From Haloarcula sp. (GTDB lineage Archaea; Halobacteriota; Halobacteria; Halobacteriales; Haloarculaceae): a stretch of 5,887 nt of DNA. Each line of letters begins with the position of its first letter. Within the stretch, counting starts at the first letter, position 1. This document shows positions 1 to 4,715 of the stretch, piece after piece. Location: the NCBI GenBank assembly GCA_028275075.1, contig JAQCNK010000170.1, positions 1-5,887 on the forward strand, given 5' to 3'. Under the pieces are notes generated by a model. That model was not told where the DNA came from. It saw only the letters and a program-made list of their open reading frames with translations, and searched no databases. Both the position numbers and the translations under genes were made by a program.

Positions 1-14
1 AGAAAGCCCAGCCC

Positions 15-1052
15 ATGGCTCCCGAAACTGAGACTGCCACGACAGGGGAGCCACCGGCAGACACAACGGACGAGCCGCAGTCGGACGCGCCGACGGCATC
101 GGATGGGACCCAGCAGACACAGCGTTCTGAGCTTGCGGCCGAGCTTGAGGAACGGAACTCCGAAATCGCGGCGCTGGAAAAGGAGATCGGGACCCTCTCG
201 ACCGAGAACGAGGAGCTGGCCGCCGAGCGGGATCAGTTGGTCGAGGATCTAGAAGCAGCCCGCGACGAGATACAGCGACTGGAAGAAGAACTCGACGCAG
301 CCGGTGGGGCTGTTCCGAGCGGGGAGGCACTTTCAAAAACAGAGGCCATCAGCGGGACGGACCTCTTTGTCCGCTACAACTCGAAAGGGGACGCTACGCT
401 GGCAAAAGCACAGAGTGGAAACGCCAACAAAGCCGCAGTCGAGGAGAACATCCGCCTAGAGCACCACACTCAGTTCGACGGCGAGGACACCGTCGTTGAC
501 GGCGACCCCTTCGAAGAGTTCCTCCGTGGGAGCATCCAGTACCGCTTCGTCGAGTGGCTCGTTCGAAGCCTCCTCTACGAGATTCGGGAAACGGGTCACG
601 AGAGCACGATGAGCGAACTCTACGACGCCCTGCCGGAGATTGACCGCGCGGAGCTCAACGGTACCGTGTCGGTCACCTATACTGAGGAGGGGCAGGAACA
701 GCGTTCACAGGAGACCTTCGACGTAGTCGTTCGCGACAGGCTTGGCAACCCGCTTGTGGTCGCAAACATCAACCAAACCCGCCAGCCGGCGACCGACGGC
801 CAGATGACCAACCTCGTTCGCGACGCCGAGCGGGTCGGGAATACGTCTGACTCACTGGCTGCCGCGTTCTTAGTTACCAGCAGCTTCTTCGAACCAGAAG
901 CACTGGAGACCGCGAGAGAGGCAACGTCCAGCGGGCTTCTCTCCCGCGACAAGCGAAAGAGCTTCGTCAACCTTTCGCGGAAAGACGGCTACCACCTGTG
1001 TTTGCTCGAGGCGCGAAACAATGATTTCCACCTCGCTGTCCCAGAACTCTAG
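15..1052 (+). CDS. Coiled-coil protein with a C-terminal restriction-endonuclease-like domain, function unknown
   Basis: I do not recognise a named family. The 345-residue reading starts at the first ATG. Residues 1-35 are a low-complexity acidic Thr/Pro/Asp-rich tail. Residues about 36-96 show a clear heptad pattern rich in Glu, Leu and Arg, predicting one long coiled coil. A globular domain fills about 110-345. In it, FDVVVRDRLGNPLVVANIN (235-253) resembles the core hairpin of PD-(D/E)XK nucleases, followed by a helix (263-274) and a hydrophobic strand (281-288). The Glu and Lys expected at about 251 and 253 are Asn, so a nuclease fold without activity is an inference. There is no signal peptide or membrane segment, so it is probably cytoplasmic. 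The frame stays open to the left window edge, so the start may lie further upstream; only 14 nt are visible and no promoter can be judged. It converges on the regulator gene with 11 nt between stops. Confidence 0.85.
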   Translation: MAPETETATTGEPPADTTDEPQSDAPTASDGTQQTQRSELAAELEERNSEIAALEKEIGTLSTENEELAAERDQLVEDLEAARDEIQRLEEELDAAGGAVPSGEALSKTEAISGTDLFVRYNSKGDATLAKAQSGNANKAAVEENIRLEHHTQFDGEDTVVDGDPFEEFLRGSIQYRFVEWLVRSLLYEIRETGHESTMSELYDALPEIDRAELNGTVSVTYTEEGQEQRSQETFDVVVRDRLGNPLVVANINQTRQPATDGQMTNLVRDAERVGNTSDSLAAAFLVTSSFFEPEALETAREATSSGLLSRDKRKSFVNLSRKDGYHLCLLEARNNDFHLAVPEL

Positions 1053-1063
1053 AAAGAGACCGC

Positions 1064-1369
1064 CTAACTCTCTATCTCTGCGGCATCGTCGATTTTCATT
1101 CCTTCGAGTTTGTCGATGATCTCGTCGATCTTATCGTCGAGGTCGTCAACAAATTCGCCGGTCTGTTCCGTGGTAATAGCGCCCTGGCTGGAGGGTTCGA
1201 TGAGGTTCTCCTCTTCGAGGACGCGAAGCGAGTATCGAACCTTGTGGTGAGGGTAGCCCGTCTCGTTGGACATCTTCACAATTCCGATAGGCTCGTTCTC
1301 TATTACCATGCGGAGCACCTGCAGATGGCGCTCAAGCATGTCGACTTCTTTCTCAAGCCTGTCTATCAT
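1064..1369 (-). CDS. Small winged-helix DNA-binding protein, probable transcriptional regulator
   Basis: The protein has 101 residues. Helix about 3-25 is an amphipathic, coiled-coil-like segment. Residues 26-70 form a winged helix-turn-helix: a helix near IVKMSNETG, a recognition helix around PHHKVRYSLRVLEEENLI (40-57) and a short wing up to ITTE. Residues about 68-96 are a second acidic amphipathic helix. Helices flanking a single wHTH suggest a homodimer. The PHHKVRYSLRVLEEE pattern resembles archaeal predicted regulators of the COG3432/PadR-like type, but the exact family is not settled. The frame continues upstream to an ATG at 1639. I chose 1369 because the extra residues are Cys-rich and not acidic, and because a TTTTAAA box is centred 31 nt before this ATG. 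Target genes and ligand cannot be told; autoregulation is possible. Confidence 0.85.
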   Translation of the reverse strand: MIDRLEKEVDMLERHLQVLRMVIENEPIGIVKMSNETGYPHHKVRYSLRVLEEENLIEPSSQGAITTEQTGEFVDDLDDKIDEIIDKLEGMKIDDAAEIES

Positions 1370-1396
1370 GGCAATTGTTAACTTGTGTTGGGTGGG

Positions 1397-1403
1397 TTTA
1401 AAA
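1397..1403 (-). promoter_or_regulatory. TATA-like box of the winged-helix regulator gene
   Basis: Reading the minus strand, TTTTAAA is centred at 1400, 31 nt upstream of the ATG at 1369. This spacing predicts a transcript with a leader of only about 0-5 nt, the usual haloarchaeal arrangement. The site also decides the start codon. Confidence 0.6.
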
Positions 1404-1549
1404 GTTACCCTCGCACAGGCCGGTTTACTGGTTGAATTGTATAGTGGCAGGGACTTAAAGCCGTCGTAGCATTTCACATGGGGCATGTTGGCGCACGTGG
1501 GAACCCGTGCGTGGCACCGCATACTGCCGGCTGTGATAAGCTGAGGGAG

Positions 1550-1627
1550 ACGGTCTGTTGTATGCCAGTACCGGGATTTGACCGACCAGGCCCGGCAAAT
1601 CATCGGTCCATCGATACAACCGACCGT
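1550..1627. repeat. Nested palindromic repeat, copy A (78 bp)
   Basis: The left arm ACGGTCTGTTGTA (1550-1562) pairs with TACAACCGACCGT (1615-1627) at 12 of 13 positions; the single mismatch is T1556/C1621. Inside, GATTTG (1575-1580) pairs with CAAATC (1596-1601), and after a bulged A1581 the stem continues as CCG/CGG (1582-1584/1593-1595). The right arm TACAACCGACCGTA (1615-1628) is the exact reverse complement of the left arm of copy B, TACGGTCGGTTGTA (3978-3991). Both copies also share GATTTG, 11 variable bases, then CCGGCAA, in the same orientation. AG flanks both ends (1548-1549 and 1628-1629), possibly a 2-bp target duplication. No protein is encoded. It may be a miniature transposable element or a dispersed RNA hairpin family. 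Confidence 0.75.
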
Positions 1628-1681
1628 AGAATTTGGCACCCCGGAGTGACAACTGTCTTTACCAACTTACAGCCACCAGTA

Positions 1682-1912
1682 TCAGTTACCAGCCGCGAAT
1701 CGAAGCAATCCGCCACTCCCTGCGGTCAGTTCTCCTTCGCTTTGGCGGGAATTGATCTTCGTTTCACAGTTCGGACACTCGTATGTGAGAGAGTTGGGAA
1801 GGATGTGGATGGTCCAGTCGCCATTGATTCGACTTTTGTACCCGCAATTAGAGCAACACAGTGTCGCCTCGTCAACCGGCTGCCGCTCAGTAATGAAAGT
1901 AGGAGACTCCAT
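1682..1912 (-). CDS. Small zinc-ribbon-like CxxC protein (DUF8106-like)
   Basis: The 76-residue protein has two knuckles, C20-x2-C23 (in CCSNCGY) and C46-x2-C49 (in YECPNCE), 22 residues apart, enough for one Zn2+ site. A GDW motif lies between them (31-33). The pattern of an ATL-C knuckle, GDW, YECPNC, then basic or polar residues matches a widespread family of small haloarchaeal zinc proteins that I believe is called DUF8106; the name is from memory. The role is unknown; nucleic-acid or protein binding is typical of such folds. Cys19 is an extra cysteine beside the knuckle. In-frame ATGs also exist at 1957 and 1918. I prefer 1912 because a GTTATAAC box is centred 26-27 nt upstream, implying a leaderless message. 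It is divergent from purA, and no partner gene is evident. Confidence 0.8.
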   Translation of the reverse strand: MESPTFITERQPVDEATLCCSNCGYKSRINGDWTIHILPNSLTYECPNCETKINSRQSEGELTAGSGGLLRFAAGN

Positions 1913-1934
1913 TTTCATAGTTAATCTATAGACA

Positions 1935-1942
1935 GTTATAAC
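1935..1942 (-). promoter_or_regulatory. TATA-like box of the zinc-ribbon gene
   Basis: The palindromic GTTATAAC is centred 26-27 nt upstream of the ATG at 1912 on the minus strand, the standard haloarchaeal spacing for a transcript starting at the start codon. A second AT-rich string (TCTATAGATTAA) lies closer to the gene and is too near to serve this start. Confidence 0.55.
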
Positions 1943-1953
1943 GGTGTCGTAGT

Positions 1954-2165
1954 TCACACCGGCTCGCGGCTTGTCACCAATGATCGATCGGAGAGATTTA
2001 GCGACGAAGGTGAGTTGGTCGCACGTTTAGTGACCGGGTGATTCAATCACTGTCGGTGAAGCAAATCCCGTGAAGATGTTTCTATGACACGCTCGGCAGT
2101 ATCAGTTTTATCTCCGGGGACAGTAGAGCGCTACCTAGAGTATCGGTGATATAGCTCACTGTGAG
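1954..2165. promoter_or_regulatory. GTGA/TCAC-dense regulatory region between the zinc-ribbon gene and purA
   Basis: The divergent spacer carries eleven GTGA or TCAC tetramers, starting at 1954, 1974, 2010, 2030, 2038, 2047, 2056, 2070, 2146, 2156 and 2161. About one or two would be expected by chance in this length. Two perfect odd-centred palindromes are built from them: GTGATTCAATCAC (2038-2050) and CTCACTGTGAG (2155-2165). The second ends about 13 nt upstream of the purA TATA box, a place where an archaeal activator or repressor could act. No binding protein is identified. TTTTATC at 2106-2112 could be a further promoter, but no start codon lies at the right distance. Confidence 0.4.
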
Positions 2166-2177
2166 AGACCGTAATCT

Positions 2178-2185
2178 GTTTATCA
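2178..2185 (+). promoter_or_regulatory. TATA-like box of purA
   Basis: GTTTATCA is centred about 26 nt upstream of the ATG at 2208. This predicts a leaderless purA transcript and supports that ATG as the start. No Shine-Dalgarno sequence precedes the start codon. Confidence 0.6.
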
Positions 2186-2207
2186 TGGTGGACGGAACGT
2201 CCGGTCG

Positions 2208-3596
2208 ATGACCGTAACCATCGTCGGCTCGCAGCTCGGCGACGAGGGCAAGGGCGGCATCGTCGACCTGTACGGTGACGACGCGGATGTCGTCGCTCGG
2301 TATCAGGGCGGCGACAACGCCGGCCACACCGTCGTCCACGAGGGTGAGACGTACAAGCTCTCCCTCGTTCCGAGCGGAGCCATCCGCGGCAAGGTCGGCG
2401 TGCTCGGCAACGGCTGCGTCGTCAACCCGCGAACACTGTTCGACGAGCTAGACACACTACAGGAGCGCGGTCTGGATCCGGACGTGCGTATCGCAGAGCG
2501 CGCGCACATTATCTTCCCGTTCCATCGCGTGCTCGACGGTATCGAGGAGAAAGTAAAGAGTGAATCCGACAGTGAGGTCGGCACCACGGGCCGCGGCATC
2601 GGCCCGACCTACGAGGATAAGGCCGGCCGCCGGGGGATCCGGGCCAGCGACTTGCAAAATCCCGACGTACTCCGGGAGCGACTGGAGTATATCGTCCCGC
2701 AAAAACGAGCTGTCGTCGAGGATGTCTACGGCATGTCCGTCGACGATCTGGAAGACCCCGAAGCGCTCGATGTCGACGCGCTCTACGAGGAGTTCCGCGA
2801 GTACGGCGAACGGTTCGCTGACGAGGCGATGACTGTCAACGCCAGTGCCTTTCTCACTGAGAAGATGACCGAGGGCCAGAACGTCATGCTGGAAGGGGCC
2901 CAGGGGACCACTATCGATATCGACCACGGGAACTACCCCTACGTCACCTCCTCGAACCCGACCGCGGGCGGCGCTACCACAGGGACCGGTCTCAGCCCTG
3001 GCGTCGTCGGTGGCGGCGAAGTCATCGGCATTGTCAAAGCCTATCTGACCCGCGTCGGCAGCGGTCCCCTGCCAACCGAACTAGGTGGCGTCGTCGGCGA
3101 TACGCCCGGCTATGAGGAACAGGGTGAGGGTGAAAATGAAGCGCTCGCGACCCAGATTCGTGAAGAAGGTGGCGAGTACGGTACCGTTACCGGCCGCCCC
3201 CGCCGAGTCGCCTGGCTCGACATGCCGATGTTGCGCCATGCCACGCGAATCTCCGGGTTCACCGGACTCGCGATAAACCACCTCGACGTACTGGCCGGCT
3301 TGGAGGAAGTCAGAGTGGGCCATGAGTACACACTCGATGGTGAGACACTGGACACACTACCGGCCACTACTGAAGAGTGGGGTCGTTGTGACGCCACGTA
3401 CCGAAGCTTCGACGGCTGGCCGGAAGTCGACTGGGCCGAGGCCACAAGCGAGGGGTACGAGGCGCTGCCCGAAAACGCTCGCGCGTATGTGGAATACATC
3501 GAGGACGAACTTGAGACGCCCGCCTACGCCATCGGCGTCGGGCCCGGCCGCGGCGAGACAATCGTCCGCGAGCGGCCGTTCTATAGTGGCAGTTGA
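2208..3596 (+). CDS. purA: Adenylosuccinate synthetase (EC 6.3.4.4)
   Basis: PurA joins IMP and L-aspartate to adenylosuccinate using GTP, the first committed step from IMP to AMP, in the cytoplasm, usually as a homodimer. All family landmarks are visible in the 462 residues: the N-terminal P-loop GSQLGDEGKG (7-16, with the presumed catalytic Asp12), QGGDNAGHT (33-41, catalytic His40), the IMP loop GTTGRGIGP (125-133), LEGAQGT (228-234), the aspartate-binding loop GTVTGRPRR (325-333), the guanine-recognition motif NHLD (357-360; usually a KLD type, so Lys is replaced by His) and the C-terminal GPGRGET (445-451). It is somewhat longer than the roughly 430-residue bacterial enzyme, with acidic insertions near 180-200 and 303-322, as common in halophiles. 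The leaderless start at 2208 gives the expected MTVTIVG N-terminus. It has its own promoter, with a palindrome upstream that may be an operator. The call is firm. Confidence 0.98.
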   Translation: MTVTIVGSQLGDEGKGGIVDLYGDDADVVARYQGGDNAGHTVVHEGETYKLSLVPSGAIRGKVGVLGNGCVVNPRTLFDELDTLQERGLDPDVRIAERAHIIFPFHRVLDGIEEKVKSESDSEVGTTGRGIGPTYEDKAGRRGIRASDLQNPDVLRERLEYIVPQKRAVVEDVYGMSVDDLEDPEALDVDALYEEFREYGERFADEAMTVNASAFLTEKMTEGQNVMLEGAQGTTIDIDHGNYPYVTSSNPTAGGATTGTGLSPGVVGGGEVIGIVKAYLTRVGSGPLPTELGGVVGDTPGYEEQGEGENEALATQIREEGGEYGTVTGRPRRVAWLDMPMLRHATRISGFTGLAINHLDVLAGLEEVRVGHEYTLDGETLDTLPATTEEWGRCDATYRSFDGWPEVDWAEATSEGYEALPENARAYVEYIEDELETPAYAIGVGPGRGETIVRERPFYSGS

Positions 3597-3636
3597 AATG
3601 CAATACACACCCGACCACACGACAGCGTTCACGAGA

Positions 3637-3682
3637 GCACGGCGCCCGTGCAGTCCGTCAGAAACTGACGGGGTCTGAAGAC
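3637..3682 (+). terminator. Three consecutive hairpins in the purA 3' region
   Basis: Three perfect inverted repeats follow each other: GCACGG-CGC-CCGTGC (3637-3651), CCGTCAG-AAA-CTGACGG (3655-3671) and GTCT-GA-AGAC (3673-3682). They begin 40 nt after the purA stop codon. No T-run follows, so they are not a classical intrinsic terminator. They could stabilise or process the 3' end of the purA message. The rest of the 186-nt spacer up to trm112 holds GCTATAGC (3715-3722) and the trm112 promoter, and no gene I can see. Confidence 0.35.
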
Positions 3683-3753
3683 AGCGGCTCGGTGGGTACA
3701 TCGTTGCAACTGTTGCTATAGCGTCGCTGGGCACGGTAGCGCAGACAGTATCC

Positions 3754-3760
3754 TTTTATT
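3754..3760 (+). promoter_or_regulatory. TATA-like box of the Trm112-like gene
   Basis: TTTTATT is centred 26 nt upstream of the ATG at 3783, again the leaderless spacing. It indicates that trm112 is transcribed from its own promoter and not only by read-through from purA. Confidence 0.6.
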
Positions 3761-3782
3761 CCTACCGGTCCGAACTACCAGT

Positions 3783-3977
3783 ATGAAAGAGGACCTGATG
3801 GACATCATCTGCTGTCCGCTGGATAAACACGACCTCGACCTCGACATCACAGAGCGCGACGATGGGGAGGTCCTGTCGGGGACGCTCACCTGTACGGAGT
3901 GTGGCGAGACGTTCCCCATCGAAGATGGTATCCCGAACCTCCTCCCGCCGGACATGCGAGAAGAAGCTCCTGCCTGA
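3783..3977 (+). CDS. trm112: Trm112-family methyltransferase activator
   Basis: At 64 residues this is a minimal Trm112/YcaR-type protein. Trm112 binds and stabilises several methyltransferases that modify tRNA, rRNA and release factor; in archaea the Trm112 platform has been shown to serve several partners. Landmarks are the N-terminal MKEDLMDIICCPLDK, then a beta-rich acidic stretch, the knuckle LTCTECGETF (C37, C40), and the C-terminal DGIPNLLPPDM, which closely matches the conserved partner-binding end of eukaryotic Trm112 (GIPNLLLPP). The first zinc pair is unusual: after C11 the next Cys is missing, with Asp at 14 and His at 16, the spacing at which yeast Trm112 has its second Cys (C11/C16). 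Whether zinc is bound is open. It lacks the inserted helical domain of the yeast protein, as usual in archaea. It follows purA on the same strand after a 186-nt gap. Confidence 0.92.
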   Translation: MKEDLMDIICCPLDKHDLDLDITERDDGEVLSGTLTCTECGETFPIEDGIPNLLPPDMREEAPA

Positions 3978-3978
3978 T

Positions 3979-4046
3979 ACGGTCGGTTGTAACGATTTAC
4001 AGGTGATTTGCCGGGACGGGTCCGGCAATGGCTCACAACTGACCGT
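3979..4046. repeat. Nested palindromic repeat, copy B (68 bp), directly after trm112
   Basis: The arms 3977-3990 and 4035-4048 are complementary over 14 bp, with one G-T (G-U in RNA) position at 3985/4040. Inside lies a perfect hairpin TTGCCGG-GACGGGT-CCGGCAA (4008-4028). The arms and core match copy A at 1550-1627: the arm consensus is ACGGTCnGTTGTA, and GATTTG-N11-CCGGCAA is shared with identical spacing. The inner part differs, and copy A is 10 bp longer in its right half. AT flanks both ends (3977-3978 and 4047-4048), possibly a 2-bp duplication, and the left flank overlaps the trm112 stop codon. As RNA it would fold strongly and is followed after six bases by five T, so it may also end the trm112 transcript. 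Confidence 0.75.
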
Positions 4047-4052
4047 ATGAAG

Positions 4053-4060
4053 CTTTTTCT
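4053..4060 (+). promoter_or_regulatory. T-rich element: probable promoter box of the GTG-started gene, possibly also the trm112 stop signal
   Basis: CTTTTTCT is centred about 27 nt upstream of the GTG at 4084, where the TATA box of a leaderless gene should lie, although it is a poor TATA match. The same T5 tract sits just after the long stem of repeat copy B and could be the U-tract at which trm112 transcription ends. The two readings are not exclusive. Confidence 0.4.
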
Positions 4061-4083
4061 CTCATCGCTGTCGAGGTCCCACT

Positions 4084-4668
4084 GTGTCTGACGCCTTGAC
4101 CGTCCACGTCAACCGCGAGGGCCTCCACAGCCTCTGGGTGCCCGACAGCTACGTGGCGAGCAATAGCTTCGAGGTGGTGATCGTCAACCACGGTGGATCG
4201 ACCCACGTCCACCTCCATCTCGACGATGCCCTCTCTACGAGGGCCACTATCGAAGCCCCGAACCACCACGTTGCGGGCGGCAAGTCCCGACGTGTACAGG
4301 TGACTCGGACACGGGAGGGCGCGACCCGTGGGAACCTGAAAGTCGTCACGTCCTACGGAGCGACGACTCGCCTCGTCGACGTTGCGCTGACCGAACCAGT
4401 GGCAACTGACGGACCGGTCGAGGTCAACGAACAGTTGAGCAAACCCCAGCCCCGGACCGAGGATAAAAGTCCCGCAGATGTCGGTCCGGTCCCGATTCGA
4501 CCCGTGCTCGCCGCGAGCGGGACTGCGGTGGGACTTGCAGTCGGTGGTGCGGCCGTCTTCGGGAGCGCTGTCGCGGTGATCGCTGCGCTCGCTATCGTCG
4601 TTCTCGCCGTCGCTGTCGTCGTCGTGGTGCTCGCGACCCAGTCCTATACGGGTCGACAGAACGATTGA
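4084..4668 (+). CDS. Haloarchaeal two-TM membrane protein with N-terminal beta-sandwich-like domain (DUF7524-like)
   Basis: The protein has 194 residues and a GTG start. Residues 1-105 alternate hydrophobic and polar positions in short strands (VTVHVN-like, FEVVIVNHG, HVHLHLDD, RRVQVTRT, GNLKVVTSYG, RLVDVALTEP), suggesting an Ig- or CARDB-like beta sandwich. Residues about 106-138 are a Pro/Glu-rich linker. Residues about 141-163 and 164-185 are two adjacent hydrophobic segments, the second almost entirely Ala/Val/Ile/Leu, so a membrane hairpin. The end is a short polar tail. There is no signal peptide, so the N-terminal domain may stay cytoplasmic, but the topology is uncertain. The layout fits a haloarchaeal family I remember as DUF7524; no function is known to me. 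A histidine patch (H41, H43, H45) is notable and might bind metal. It converges with the DR2241-type gene. Confidence 0.85.
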   Translation: MSDALTVHVNREGLHSLWVPDSYVASNSFEVVIVNHGGSTHVHLHLDDALSTRATIEAPNHHVAGGKSRRVQVTRTREGATRGNLKVVTSYGATTRLVDVALTEPVATDGPVEVNEQLSKPQPRTEDKSPADVGPVPIRPVLAASGTAVGLAVGGAAVFGSAVAVIAALAIVVLAVAVVVVVLATQSYTGRQND

Positions 4669-4706
4669 TAGAATTCGGCTCGCCAGACCCCGGCGAATAT
4701 CTATCA
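4666..4706. terminator. Hairpin between convergent genes, candidate bidirectional terminator
   Basis: TGATAGA (4666-4672) pairs with TCTATCA (4700-4706), and ATTCG (4673-4677) with CGAAT (4694-4698). This gives 12 bp with a single bulged A4699 and a 16-base loop. The left arm starts at the stop codon of the upstream membrane-protein gene and the right arm ends 9 nt before the stop of the opposing gene. Being symmetric, it could act on transcripts from both sides. No long T-run accompanies it. Confidence 0.5.
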
Positions 4707-4715
4707 GGGCTTCTG

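Larger units (their letters stand above)
1370..1681. other. 312-nt stretch without a convincing gene
   Basis: Several overlapping frames on both strands are open here, for example 1478-1924 (+), 1455-1652 (-) and the upstream part of 1064-1639 (-). Their products are rich in Cys, Ser, His and Arg and lack the acidic bias of the neighbouring proteins, so I read them as non-coding. The right part holds palindromic repeat copy A (1550-1627), and the left end carries the promoter of the winged-helix gene. The rest shows nothing I can name; a decayed mobile element is possible but unsupported. Confidence 0.6.

Noticed and set aside
1550..1627. tRNA or other known RNA gene in the folded segment
   Set aside because: No cloverleaf, T-loop or anticodon arm can be drawn; the fold is a simple nested hairpin.
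1370..1639. N-terminal extension of the winged-helix gene to an ATG at 1639
   Set aside because: The extra residues are Cys-, Ser- and Arg-rich and not acidic, they cover palindromic repeat A, and the TATA box at 1397-1403 supports a start at 1369.
1478..1924. Open frame of 148 residues on the + strand
   Set aside because: It overlaps the zinc-ribbon gene on the other strand and repeat A, has a non-halophilic composition, and has no promoter or recognisable domain.
2160..2216. GACCGTA at 2167-2173 and 2210-2216 as further arms of the palindromic repeat
   Set aside because: Only seven bases match, with no GTTGTA part, no partner arm at a suitable distance and no inner hairpin; the second lies in the purA start codons.
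2457..2927. Antisense frames inside purA, and others at 2303-2599, 3110-3499 and 3357-3734
   Set aside because: purA is certain on the + strand. These are mirror frames without promoters or domains.
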